A DNA stretch of 5,786 bases from Acidimicrobiaceae bacterium (GTDB taxonomy: Bacteria > Actinomycetota > Acidimicrobiia > Acidimicrobiales > UBA10347). The notes under the pieces are model-generated. The model did no database searches. It saw only the letters and a program-made list of their open reading frames with translations, and was not told the DNA's origin. Made by a program: the position numbers and the translations under genes. The DNA lies in contig DNHM01000115.1 of the NCBI GenBank assembly GCA_003485885.1, positions 1-5,786 on the forward strand. Reading direction: 5' to 3'. Of this stretch, positions 1-5,570 are shown in pieces. The number at the start of each line of letters is the position of its first letter. Position 1 is the stretch's first letter.

Positions 1-1
1 T

Positions 2-409
2 GTGGCCTCACCGACACCAACTCCTACCCGCACGACCGTGGCCCCGACAGGATGTACTGCTCCGCAAGTTGAGTTGACCCTCAATGGATCAACCCGTTGT
101 CAGTCCGAGGCAGTCTGCCTCTCTCAGGGCTTCGACTGGGAGGTCACCGACGGCAAATGTGTCCAGCTACCACCGTGCAAGAGGGGTTTTGGCTACCTCG
201 ACAACTCTGGCGCCTGTAGGCCCTTGTGCGAGTCGGGGTACGAGTACAGCTCCGAGTTCGGCATTTGTGTGACAACCGGTTTCGGATGCCCCTACCCCGA
301 ACTCGATTTCCTAGGTGACGGCTATAAATTCTGTTTTACCCGCACCGACTGCGTAACCAACGGCTACTACGTACTCCCACCCAACTGCCAATACGAACCA
401 TCAAACTAA
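2..409 (+). CDS. Cysteine-rich repeat protein, probably secreted (5' end outside the window)
   Basis: The frame is open from the window edge, so the true start and any signal peptide lie upstream; the GTG at base 2 is only the first possible codon. The visible part begins with a Pro/Thr-rich stretch (residues 2-16), typical of an extracellular linker. It is followed by 12 cysteines in about 110 residues (18, 33, 39, 53, 59, 72, 76, 89, 96, 111, 117, 129). Two related modules can be aligned, one at about 18-59 and one at 96-129: a Cys, a P-E/Q-x-hydrophobic stretch, a CX5C pair (33/39 and 111/117), then a G-F/Y segment ending in PP and Cys. Between them lie two shorter G-Y/F-x-C units (about 60-90) that resemble EGF-like spacing. 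Such Cys spacing suggests disulfide-bonded extracellular domains, but I do not recognise the family. The same frame continues past the TAA at 407-409 with another copy of the module, so the stop looks like an interruption rather than the natural end. GC is lower than in the neighbouring genes. Confidence 0.6.
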   Translation: MASPTPTPTRTTVAPTGCTAPQVELTLNGSTRCQSEAVCLSQGFDWEVTDGKCVQLPPCKRGFGYLDNSGACRPLCESGYEYSSEFGICVTTGFGCPYPELDFLGDGYKFCFTRTDCVTNGYYVLPPNCQYEPSN

Positions 410-589
410 GTGGTACGCGAAGACGGTTACAACCCAGGATTCGGCGCAGCCGAAGGCGGCTGCTACACACCTAACTTCTGCCCCTACCCCGAATTCGATT
501 TAACTGATGGTTTCAATTACGCTTGCTTGTGTATTGAACGCAGCCAATGCGTAACCGAGGGTTACTACGTACTCCCACCCAACTGCCAA
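287..589 (+). repeat. Tandem coding repeat (two copies, about 287-391 and 479-589)
   Basis: Bases 287-309 and 479-501 match at 22 of 23 positions. TGCGTAACC occurs at 350-358 and 548-556. A 27-base stretch at 365-391 is identical to 563-589. The offset is 192 bases at the left end and 198 at the right, so the copies differ by a two-codon indel while staying in frame. The repeat encodes the CPYPE...GYYVLPPNCQ module and spans the TAA at 407-409. The near-identity of the 3' portion suggests recent duplication or gene conversion. Confidence 0.85.
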
Positions 590-604
590 AACCCTTTCTC
601 ATAG
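410..604 (+). pseudogene. In-frame continuation of the cysteine-rich repeat protein after a premature TAA
   Basis: This segment follows the TAA at 407-409 directly and in the same frame, and runs to a TAG at 602-604. It encodes a third copy of the cysteine module (CPYPEFD, then a CX5C pair, then GYYVLPPNCQ), nearly identical to the second copy just upstream. A GTG abuts the stop, but no ribosome binding site precedes it and the segment has no signal peptide, so independent translation to a secreted product is unlikely. The simplest reading is that 2-604 was one gene cut by a nonsense change; TAA is one base from CAA, AAA or TCA, among others. Stop-codon readthrough, re-initiation or a sequencing error are alternatives. 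Confidence 0.55.
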
Positions 605-631
605 GGATGAGAACAAGAGCCTGGAGTGCGC

Positions 632-650
632 CGCTGACCACGCATCAGCG
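632..650 (+). other. Small hairpin after the cysteine-rich gene
   Basis: CGCTGA (632-637) and TCAGCG (645-650) form a perfect 6-bp stem with a 7-base loop. It lies 28 bases after the TAG at 602-604. No T-run follows, so it is not a classical intrinsic terminator. It could be a U-independent terminator, of the sort often proposed in actinobacteria, or part of the control region of the next gene. Confidence 0.3.
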
Positions 651-662
651 AACCACGTGGTT
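651..662. promoter_or_regulatory. Perfect 12-bp palindrome, candidate operator upstream of the oxidoreductase gene
   Basis: AACCACGTGGTT is a perfect palindrome with no spacer. It starts right after the hairpin at 632-650 and 57 bases before the GTG start of the oxidoreductase gene. Its position and symmetry suit a dimeric regulator site. It overlaps the first bases of a possible -35 element. The remaining bases of the 605-718 gap contain only an imperfect hairpin (AGGC 675-678 with GCCT 683-686) and the ribosome binding site. The regulator is unknown; none is encoded in the window. Confidence 0.35.
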
Positions 663-691
663 GGGTCGAATCTGAGGCTCACGCCTAGGGT
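661..691 (+). promoter_or_regulatory. Weak candidate promoter for the oxidoreductase gene
   Basis: TTGGGT (661-666) and TAGGGT (686-691) resemble -35 and -10 boxes with a 19-base spacer, slightly longer than ideal. The match is modest and high-GC promoters are hard to call by eye. If real, transcription would start near base 698, giving a leader of about 20 bases that still contains the ribosome binding site, and the palindrome at 651-662 would overlap the -35 box. Confidence 0.2.
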
Positions 692-705
692 CGGTTCACG
701 ACATC

Positions 706-713
706 AAGGGGGA
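706..713 (+). promoter_or_regulatory. Ribosome binding site fixing the GTG start at 719
   Basis: AAGGGGGA, a close variant of AAGGAGG, ends five bases before the GTG at 719-721. It supports that codon as the start, and the resulting N-terminus (MKFGLRY) is typical for the family. Confidence 0.65.
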
Positions 714-718
714 TTCCA

Positions 719-1588
719 GTGAAGTTTGGACTGCGTTATTGCAACACCGGGCCATATGTGCACGCTGCTGCTGCCACCGAGCTCGTGCAAGCGGGCGAGG
801 CAGCCGGCTTTGACACGGCATGGACAATCGAACACACCGTGGTACCGGCTAACTACAAATCGCCGTATCCGTATAGCCCGTCCGGGAAGATGGCTGGCGG
901 GGTCGATGACCTCGACTTGCCGGATCCCCTGATCTGGATGACGTACATGGCGGCCGTCACCTCAACCATCAAGTTCGGCACCGCGGTCCTGATCCTGCCC
1001 CAACACTCGCCGGTCGTAACCGCAAAACAGGTCGCCACACTCGATCATCTTTCGGGCGGACGGGTCCTACTCGGTATCGGCGTTGGGTGGATGCGAGAAG
1101 AGTTCGATGCCATCGGGGCATCGTTCGACGACCGAGGCGCCCGCACCGATGAGTACGTGGCTGCCATGCGCGAACTCTGGACTGCCGACAGTCCGACCTT
1201 CCACGGCCAGTTCATCAACTTCGACAACACCTACTGCCGACCACAGCCAGCTCAGGGGTCGGTCCCGATCATCATCGGCGGCGACAGCAAGATCGCAGCC
1301 CGTCGCGCTGGCCGGCTAGGCGACGGCTACTTCCCCGCTAGGGGCGCACCTCAGGAGCTGTTCGACCTCGTTCGTTCAACAGCCGAAGAACACGACCGCG
1401 ATCCCGACGCCATCGAGTTCACCGCAGCGTTACCCGACGACCTCGATGACATCCCCAAGATGGCAGCCCAAGGCATTTCCCGAATCGTCGTGCCGGTGTC
1501 GAATGTGACCGGCCTCAGCACCGCTATCCACAGCCCCGACGACGCGTTGCAGTGGGCCGACACCATCGAGAAGTACGCCGAGATCTGA
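719..1588 (+). CDS. LLM-class (luciferase-like) oxidoreductase, probably F420-dependent
   Basis: The 289-residue product is a single TIM-barrel luciferase-like domain close in length and sequence style to the TIGR03619-type 'probable F420-dependent oxidoreductase' group. Visible family features are the N-terminal beta strand MKFGLR, the GFDTAWTIEHTVVP segment (30-43), and the core LPQHSPVVTAKQVATLDHLS (93-112) followed by GGRVLLGIGVGW (113-124). Further on come the REEF segment, the RELW helix (151-154), the FHGQFINFDN segment (161-170) and the phosphate-loop-like VPIIIGGDS (182-190) followed by AARRAGRLGDGYFP. Members use reduced F420 or FMN to reduce, oxidise or hydroxylate organic substrates in the cytoplasm; the substrate cannot be read from the sequence. 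The GTG start is set by a strong ribosome binding site. The gene is monocistronic as far as visible and faces the CoA-transferase gene tail to tail, 64 bases away, with no clear terminator between them. Use of F420 rather than FMN is an inference from family resemblance. Confidence 0.88.
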   Translation: MKFGLRYCNTGPYVHAAAATELVQAGEAAGFDTAWTIEHTVVPANYKSPYPYSPSGKMAGGVDDLDLPDPLIWMTYMAAVTSTIKFGTAVLILPQHSPVVTAKQVATLDHLSGGRVLLGIGVGWMREEFDAIGASFDDRGARTDEYVAAMRELWTADSPTFHGQFINFDNTYCRPQPAQGSVPIIIGGDSKIAARRAGRLGDGYFPARGAPQELFDLVRSTAEEHDRDPDAIEFTAALPDDLDDIPKMAAQGISRIVVPVSNVTGLSTAIHSPDDALQWADTIEKYAEI

Positions 1589-1652
1589 CAACAGGCTCAC
1601 CGCCGATCGCTTGTGACCTTGCCCACTGGCAGCGAGGAGCAGCGCCCAATCG

Positions 1653-4001
1653 TTAGCCGACGGTGGGATTGATCGGCGCGTTCGCGATCACGTTCTTTGC
1701 CGTGAGCTCGACCAACTCAGCATCGGAGATACCGAGCATGCCTTGCAGGATCTCGGCGTTGTGTTCACCAAAGAGAGGCGAATGCCGTCGGGGCTGGGGC
1801 CGAGAGTCAGCGAACGGCCACGACACTCCGGCTTGTCGGTAGCTGTGCATCCGAGGATGATGCGTGGTGTGCCAGTAGCCGCGCTCAACGAGGTGTGGAT
1901 CATCGAGCAGTGTGCGGGTGTTACGCATTTCGATCGCAGGGACTCCCGCTTTGCGCAGCACATCCTCGGGGTCTGTCGGTGTTATGACCGACGCGAGCCA
2001 CTGCTCGATGACAGCGTCAATTTCGTCATGACGAGCGCGTCGTTCTTCGACTACCAGACCGGCGAGATCAGATCTACCGATCACCGCACATAACGACGAC
2101 CAATCGCTGTCGCTTCGCACGCTCAGAACTAACCAGCGCTCGTCGTCTGCAATGCGATAACAACCTTGTGGGGCTATCACCACATCGCGATTCCCACGAT
2201 GCACCGGCGTCGAGCCGTCAGCGGCGTCGACGAATGCATCACCGATCAACACCGCCGCAGTTTCCCGTTGGGCAAGATCGATGTGTAGGCCCGTACCGGT
2301 GGCCATACGACGTTTCAGCGCCAGTGCGACCGCTGACGCAGCGAACGTTCCGGCAACCGGGTCTCCGTAGGAAATACCGGTCTTGAACGGTTCCCCATCG
2401 CCGTGTCCTGTGAGCGAAGCAAGACCCGACAACGTCTCGATCACCGGCCCGAATCCGACAAATGCTGCGTCGGCACCCGTCTTCCCGAACGCAGCCATGC
2501 TCACCAGAATGATGTCGGACTTATGGTGGCGAAGCGTTTCGTATCCCAGCCCGAGATTGTCGAGCACGTCCGACCGGTAGTTCTCGATGACCACGTCGCA
2601 GTGCTCCACCAAACGCAGTAGCAGTTCACGTCCTTCCTGTTGGGCAAGATCCAGCGTGAGGGACCGCTTGTCACGGTTGTACGCGTTGAAATAGAACCCG
2701 CTGTTCCACGGGTCAGCCACATCGTCATCCTGAGGAATGAGGGTCCGGATGTTGTCCCATGCTGATGGTGACTCGATCTTTATGACATCGGCGCCCATCT
2801 CCGCCAGCCTCAGCGTGGCAAATGGGCCAGCCCACATCATCGTCAGATCAAGAACCCGCAATCCGGCAAGTGGCAGTTGCAGCGATGAGCTGTCCGATGC
2901 TGGAGGTACCAGGGCAGCAGAAGTCGTGGTCTCTTGCCCGTCCGAGTTCCACGCAAAACCTGGGAACGGTCGGCCCGGAATGCGCAGCGTCGAGCCGTCG
3001 ACAGCGACAACCTCATCCCAAAAGCCGCGATCGGCTGGCGTCTCTCCTGCCAGCACATCGGCTGGAGTCATCACGATCCCGAACGGCACCCGCGACTGCA
3101 ACGAGAGTTCCCGGATCTGGGCCATCGTGAGATCAGAGAAGAACACGTAGAGCTTCGCAGTGAGTTCTTCCTCGTTCTCCGGAAGTAGTCGAAGCACTGG
3201 ATCGCTGAAACGTGGTTCGGTCAACTCGACATCGTCCATCAGAGCGAACAACGCAGGCACCTGGCGGGCCAAGGCGAACACACCTGCCCAGCCATCAAGG
3301 CATGGATAGATGCCCCAGGTTGCACGGGAGCGGTTACCAAGCCGCAGCTGGGCCGGAGTATCTAGGTACGACGTGATGGGGCCGTAGTACTCCAACATGC
3401 CGGCTGCGCACTCCTGCAAGGAAATGTCGACGAGGTCGCCGCGACCGGTACGAGCCCGACCAAGCCATGCCACGGCTGCCGCCGCAAACGCGTTCGCTCC
3501 CCCAAGTGCATAGGCATGCTCACCCCCGGTCACCAACGGAGGGCGGTCCGCGTCGCCCGTGAGCGACATGATGCCTCCCGCAGCGAACGACACAGCGTTG
3601 GTCGTCGGGAGATCGGCATCCGGTCCCGTGAGCCCGAACGGGGTCACCGAGACAACGATCACTTCGGGGCGAGCCGCGCGCACTGCAGCGAAGTCGAGTC
3701 CAAGCAACCCGAGCTCCGACGGTTGTCGATCAGTCACGATCATGTCGACTGCCGCCACTCGATCGGCGAGCTCTGATGCCGGTCCGGTAACAACCTCGAT
3801 TCCGGGCAAGTAGGCAATCCGCTGCGAGGGCGTGAGGCCGATCGGATGCACAACATCGGTTGGTTCAAAGCGAGTTACGCGCGCTCCGTACCCGTGAAGG
3901 AACCGGGCAGCCATTGCCGCGGCAACACCACCACCGAGCTCGAGCACGTGTAGATCGTCGAGAACATTTTCGTCAGCCATCCGGCTCGGAGCTTCGCTCA
4001 T
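1653..4001 (-). CDS. Tandem double-domain family III CoA-transferase (CaiB/BaiF type)
   Basis: Two CaiB-type domains are fused in one 782-residue chain; single-domain relatives are about 380-430 residues. Domain 2 (about 378-750) carries the classic signatures: LAGLRVLDLT with GADVIKIESP, NRDKRSLTLDL (442-452), DVVIENYR, HIDLAQRE (573-580) and HRGNRD (601-606). It keeps the expected catalytic Asp, D547 in TGISYGDPVAG (codon 2363-2361), which forms the aspartyl-CoA thioester in this family. Domain 1 (about 12-350) is shorter, lacks an NRDKRS-like block, and an ungapped alignment puts Tyr164 (codon 3512-3510) at the Asp position, so it is probably not catalytic by itself. A Ser/Thr-rich linker (about 351-377) joins the halves. 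The enzyme should move CoA between acyl-CoA and a carboxylic acid. DMSP CoA-transferase/lyase DddD has a comparable tandem layout, but context does not support calling this DddD. I chose ATG 4001, 7 bases after the upstream stop. A GTG at 4061 would add 20 residues and overlap the thiolase gene by 53 bases; another ATG lies at 3980. No good ribosome binding site precedes any of them. It is the last gene of the operon. Confidence 0.9.
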   Translation of the reverse strand: MSEAPSRMADENVLDDLHVLELGGGVAAAMAARFLHGYGARVTRFEPTDVVHPIGLTPSQRIAYLPGIEVVTGPASELADRVAAVDMIVTDRQPSELGLLGLDFAAVRAARPEVIVVSVTPFGLTGPDADLPTTNAVSFAAGGIMSLTGDADRPPLVTGGEHAYALGGANAFAAAAVAWLGRARTGRGDLVDISLQECAAGMLEYYGPITSYLDTPAQLRLGNRSRATWGIYPCLDGWAGVFALARQVPALFALMDDVELTEPRFSDPVLRLLPENEEELTAKLYVFFSDLTMAQIRELSLQSRVPFGIVMTPADVLAGETPADRGFWDEVVAVDGSTLRIPGRPFPGFAWNSDGQETTTSAALVPPASDSSSLQLPLAGLRVLDLTMMWAGPFATLRLAEMGADVIKIESPSAWDNIRTLIPQDDDVADPWNSGFYFNAYNRDKRSLTLDLAQQEGRELLLRLVEHCDVVIENYRSDVLDNLGLGYETLRHHKSDIILVSMAAFGKTGADAAFVGFGPVIETLSGLASLTGHGDGEPFKTGISYGDPVAGTFAASAVALALKRRMATGTGLHIDLAQRETAAVLIGDAFVDAADGSTPVHRGNRDVVIAPQGCYRIADDERWLVLSVRSDSDWSSLCAVIGRSDLAGLVVEERRARHDEIDAVIEQWLASVITPTDPEDVLRKAGVPAIEMRNTRTLLDDPHLVERGYWHTTHHPRMHSYRQAGVSWPFADSRPQPRRHSPLFGEHNAEILQGMLGISDAELVELTAKNVIANAPINPTVG

Positions 4002-4008
4002 TTGAATG

Positions 4009-5160
4009 TCATGGTCGCTGGGATGCGAATACCAGCGTCGAGCACGCGGACCAGAACCCACCCCAGCCGTGGCAGACGGCTACTTCGACGTCCGGCACCT
4101 GGGCCGCAGCCTCGCCACGTACCTGTCGAATCGATTCGAGCATGCACAACATGCCGTAGGCGCCCGTATGGGCGTAACTCATGCCACCACCGCTGGTGTT
4201 CATCGGCAGCGACCCACCCGGTCTGGTATTACCCTCGGCGATGAACGGGCCAGCTTCGCCGTAGTCGACAAAGCCGAGGCCCTCGAGGCCGAATATTGGA
4301 TTGTGGGCAAAGGCGTCGTAGATCATGAGGTGGTCCACATCGGCGTGGGTGATCTGCGCTGCGTCGAAGGCCGCGTGACCCGACGTGCGAATGAACTCGG
4401 GCCGGAGCGGATCACGCACGCCTGCTGGGCTGGAGATCCCCGCTTCCAAGCCACCACCTGAACCAAGCACGTACACCGGCGGTTTCGGAAAGTCCTGGGC
4501 CCGGTCCGCAGAGGTCACGATGATCGCGCCTCCTGCATCGGAGACGAGACAACACATTGCTCGGCGCAGCGGCCAAGCAATCATCGGGGAGCCGAGGACT
4601 TCGTCGATCGTCGTGGGTTCACGCAACGTCGCTCGAGGGTTCAGGCTCGCCCACTCGCGCTGGGCTACCGCCACCGCGGCCAAGTGCTCTTCGGTCAACC
4701 CAAACTCTCGCATGTAACGAACGATTGGAAGCCCAAATAATGCCGGCGCCGCCGCCCCCGCGTAAAAAAGGTCGAACTGCTGACCCAGCGATCCTTTACC
4801 CCCACCGCCACTCTGGCCGAGTCGCCGGGTCGACTTGCCCGACTCGCCGTAGGTGACAAGCACCGTCTCGCAGTAGCCGGCGTTGATGGCGGCGATGGCG
4901 TTGCGGAGCTGGAACATCCAGGAACATCCACCGACCACGGTGTTGTCGGCCCATTTCGGGTAGATACCGAGTGCGTGGCTTACATCGGACACCTCGAGGT
5001 AGCCAGTGGTGATGCCATCGATGTCGGCCGGAGTTAGGTCTGCTTCGGCCATGGCGTTGGCTGCGGCGTTCAGGGCTAGTCCCAGCGATGTCTTGTCGGG
5101 GACGGTCCCGATGTCGTCTGACTCGCAGGCACCGACGATGGCGAAGTCTCCTGGTCTCAT
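4009..5160 (-). CDS. Thiolase-superfamily protein of the lipid-transfer-protein (SCP-x/Ltp) type
   Basis: The 383-residue product has the length and order of non-canonical, LTP-type thiolases: N-terminal half to about 215, C-terminal half from about 235. Landmarks are VVGGCSWMFQL (75-85) with Cys79 at the usual nucleophile site, YDAFAHNP (281-288) followed by LEGLGFVDYGEAG (292-304), NTSGGGMSYAHTG (321-333) with His331 at the GHP-type histidine position, and VCHGWGGFW (362-370) with Cys363/His364 at the C-terminal Cys loop. Tyr281 stands where thiolases have the Asn of NEAF. The enzyme likely makes or breaks a C-C bond on an acyl-CoA, either by thiolytic or aldol chemistry. Such proteins often need a DUF35 partner, and a DUF35 gene lies immediately upstream with a 4-base ATGA overlap, implying translational coupling. 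The ATG at 5160 has AAAGGA eight bases upstream; a GTG at 5187 would add nine residues and fits less well. Whether it is a thiolase, an aldolase or a non-catalytic partner cannot be decided here. Confidence 0.88.
   Translation of the reverse strand: MRPGDFAIVGACESDDIGTVPDKTSLGLALNAAANAMAEADLTPADIDGITTGYLEVSDVSHALGIYPKWADNTVVGGCSWMFQLRNAIAAINAGYCETVLVTYGESGKSTRRLGQSGGGGKGSLGQQFDLFYAGAAAPALFGLPIVRYMREFGLTEEHLAAVAVAQREWASLNPRATLREPTTIDEVLGSPMIAWPLRRAMCCLVSDAGGAIIVTSADRAQDFPKPPVYVLGSGGGLEAGISSPAGVRDPLRPEFIRTSGHAAFDAAQITHADVDHLMIYDAFAHNPIFGLEGLGFVDYGEAGPFIAEGNTRPGGSLPMNTSGGGMSYAHTGAYGMLCMLESIRQVRGEAAAQVPDVEVAVCHGWGGFWSACSTLVFASQRP
4911..4930. repeat. 10-bp perfect tandem duplication in the thiolase active-site codons
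   Basis: GGAACATCCA occurs twice head to tail. On the coding strand the two copies are read in different frames and encode the G-C-S-W-M-F segment that includes Cys79. Because the reading frame remains intact and the protein segment fits the family, this may be chance or an old slippage event later compensated. Confidence 0.7.
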
Positions 5161-5570
5161 GACTGTTGTCCTTTGGGTTCGAAGCACAACACCATGATGT
5201 CGTCAAATGGCACGAAGACGGCTCGCAGAGGCATGTCCAGGGTGAGTGCCTCGGGTGTTTGTTCACATCCGACCACCGATGAGATCAACCGCGGACCTTC
5301 GGCCAGTTCGACGATGGCGACCGAGCGGGGCCCTTCGGTTCCCCACTGCGGGAGTGGGCGATGGTGGATCACATAGCTGTACAACGTGGCATCGCCGGAA
5401 GCATCGAACCACTCGATCTGCTGGCCGACGCACGCAGGGCAGACCGGCGCTGGCGGAAAGAAGGCGGTGGAACAATCGCCGCATTGACACAGACGGAGTT
5501 TCTCGGCTGCGATGCCGTCCCAGAAGGGCTGGGTCTCCGGCGTGGGTACCGGTGTGAGTGGGTGAGCCAT
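5157..5570 (-). CDS. DUF35-type zinc-ribbon/OB-fold protein, partner of the thiolase-like enzyme
   Basis: The 137-residue product has the standard two-part DUF35 layout. An N-terminal helix (FWDGIAAEKLRL, 16-27) leads into a rubredoxin-like zinc ribbon with Cys30-X2-Cys33 and Cys44-X2-Cys47 around the FFPP turn (37-40); Cys28 is extra. An OB-fold follows (about 54-135, beginning WFDASGDATLYSYV). In this family the protein forms complexes with thiolase-superfamily enzymes and helps bind the CoA substrate, as shown for the Ltp2/ChsH2 DUF35 steroid aldolase and for archaeal acetoacetyl-CoA thiolase/HMG-CoA synthase complexes. It is the first gene of the three-gene operon, and its TGA overlaps the ATG of the thiolase-like gene (ATGA). 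No ribosome binding site is visible before the ATG at 5570, which suggests leaderless translation or weak initiation. The zinc ligands are intact, so a structural metal site is expected. Its own catalytic role is unlikely. Confidence 0.88.
   Translation of the reverse strand: MAHPLTPVPTPETQPFWDGIAAEKLRLCQCGDCSTAFFPPAPVCPACVGQQIEWFDASGDATLYSYVIHHRPLPQWGTEGPRSVAIVELAEGPRLISSVVGCEQTPEALTLDMPLRAVFVPFDDIMVLCFEPKGQQS
5169..5174 (-). promoter_or_regulatory. Ribosome binding site for the thiolase-like gene, inside the DUF35 gene
   Basis: On the minus strand AAAGGA lies eight bases before the ATG at 5160-5158, within the last codons of the DUF35 gene. It favours this ATG over the GTG at 5187 and fits the ATGA stop/start overlap. 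Confidence 0.6.

Noticed and set aside
287..589. CRISPR array or mobile-element repeats in the left region
   Set aside because: There are only two close copies, they are in-frame protein-coding modules about 195 bases apart, and there are no spacers or transposase.
1601..1678. CGCCGATC (1601-1608) and GATCGGCG (1671-1678) as arms of a terminator between the convergent genes
   Set aside because: The arms are 62 bases apart, the second lies within the CoA-transferase coding region, and no T-run follows.
2737..3150. Plus-strand open frame of 137 codons opposite the CoA-transferase gene
   Set aside because: Antisense shadow of a well-supported CaiB domain; composition is Ser/Arg-rich without motifs.
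1653..4001. Naming the tandem CoA-transferase as DMSP lyase DddD
   Set aside because: Only the double-CaiB layout is shared; neighbours (thiolase-like, DUF35) do not match typical ddd clusters and I cannot confirm sequence-level identity.
4006..4461. Plus-strand open frame of 151 codons opposite the thiolase-like gene
   Set aside because: It lies antisense to a gene with clear family motifs, has no recognisable domain, and long antisense frames are expected in GC-rich coding DNA.
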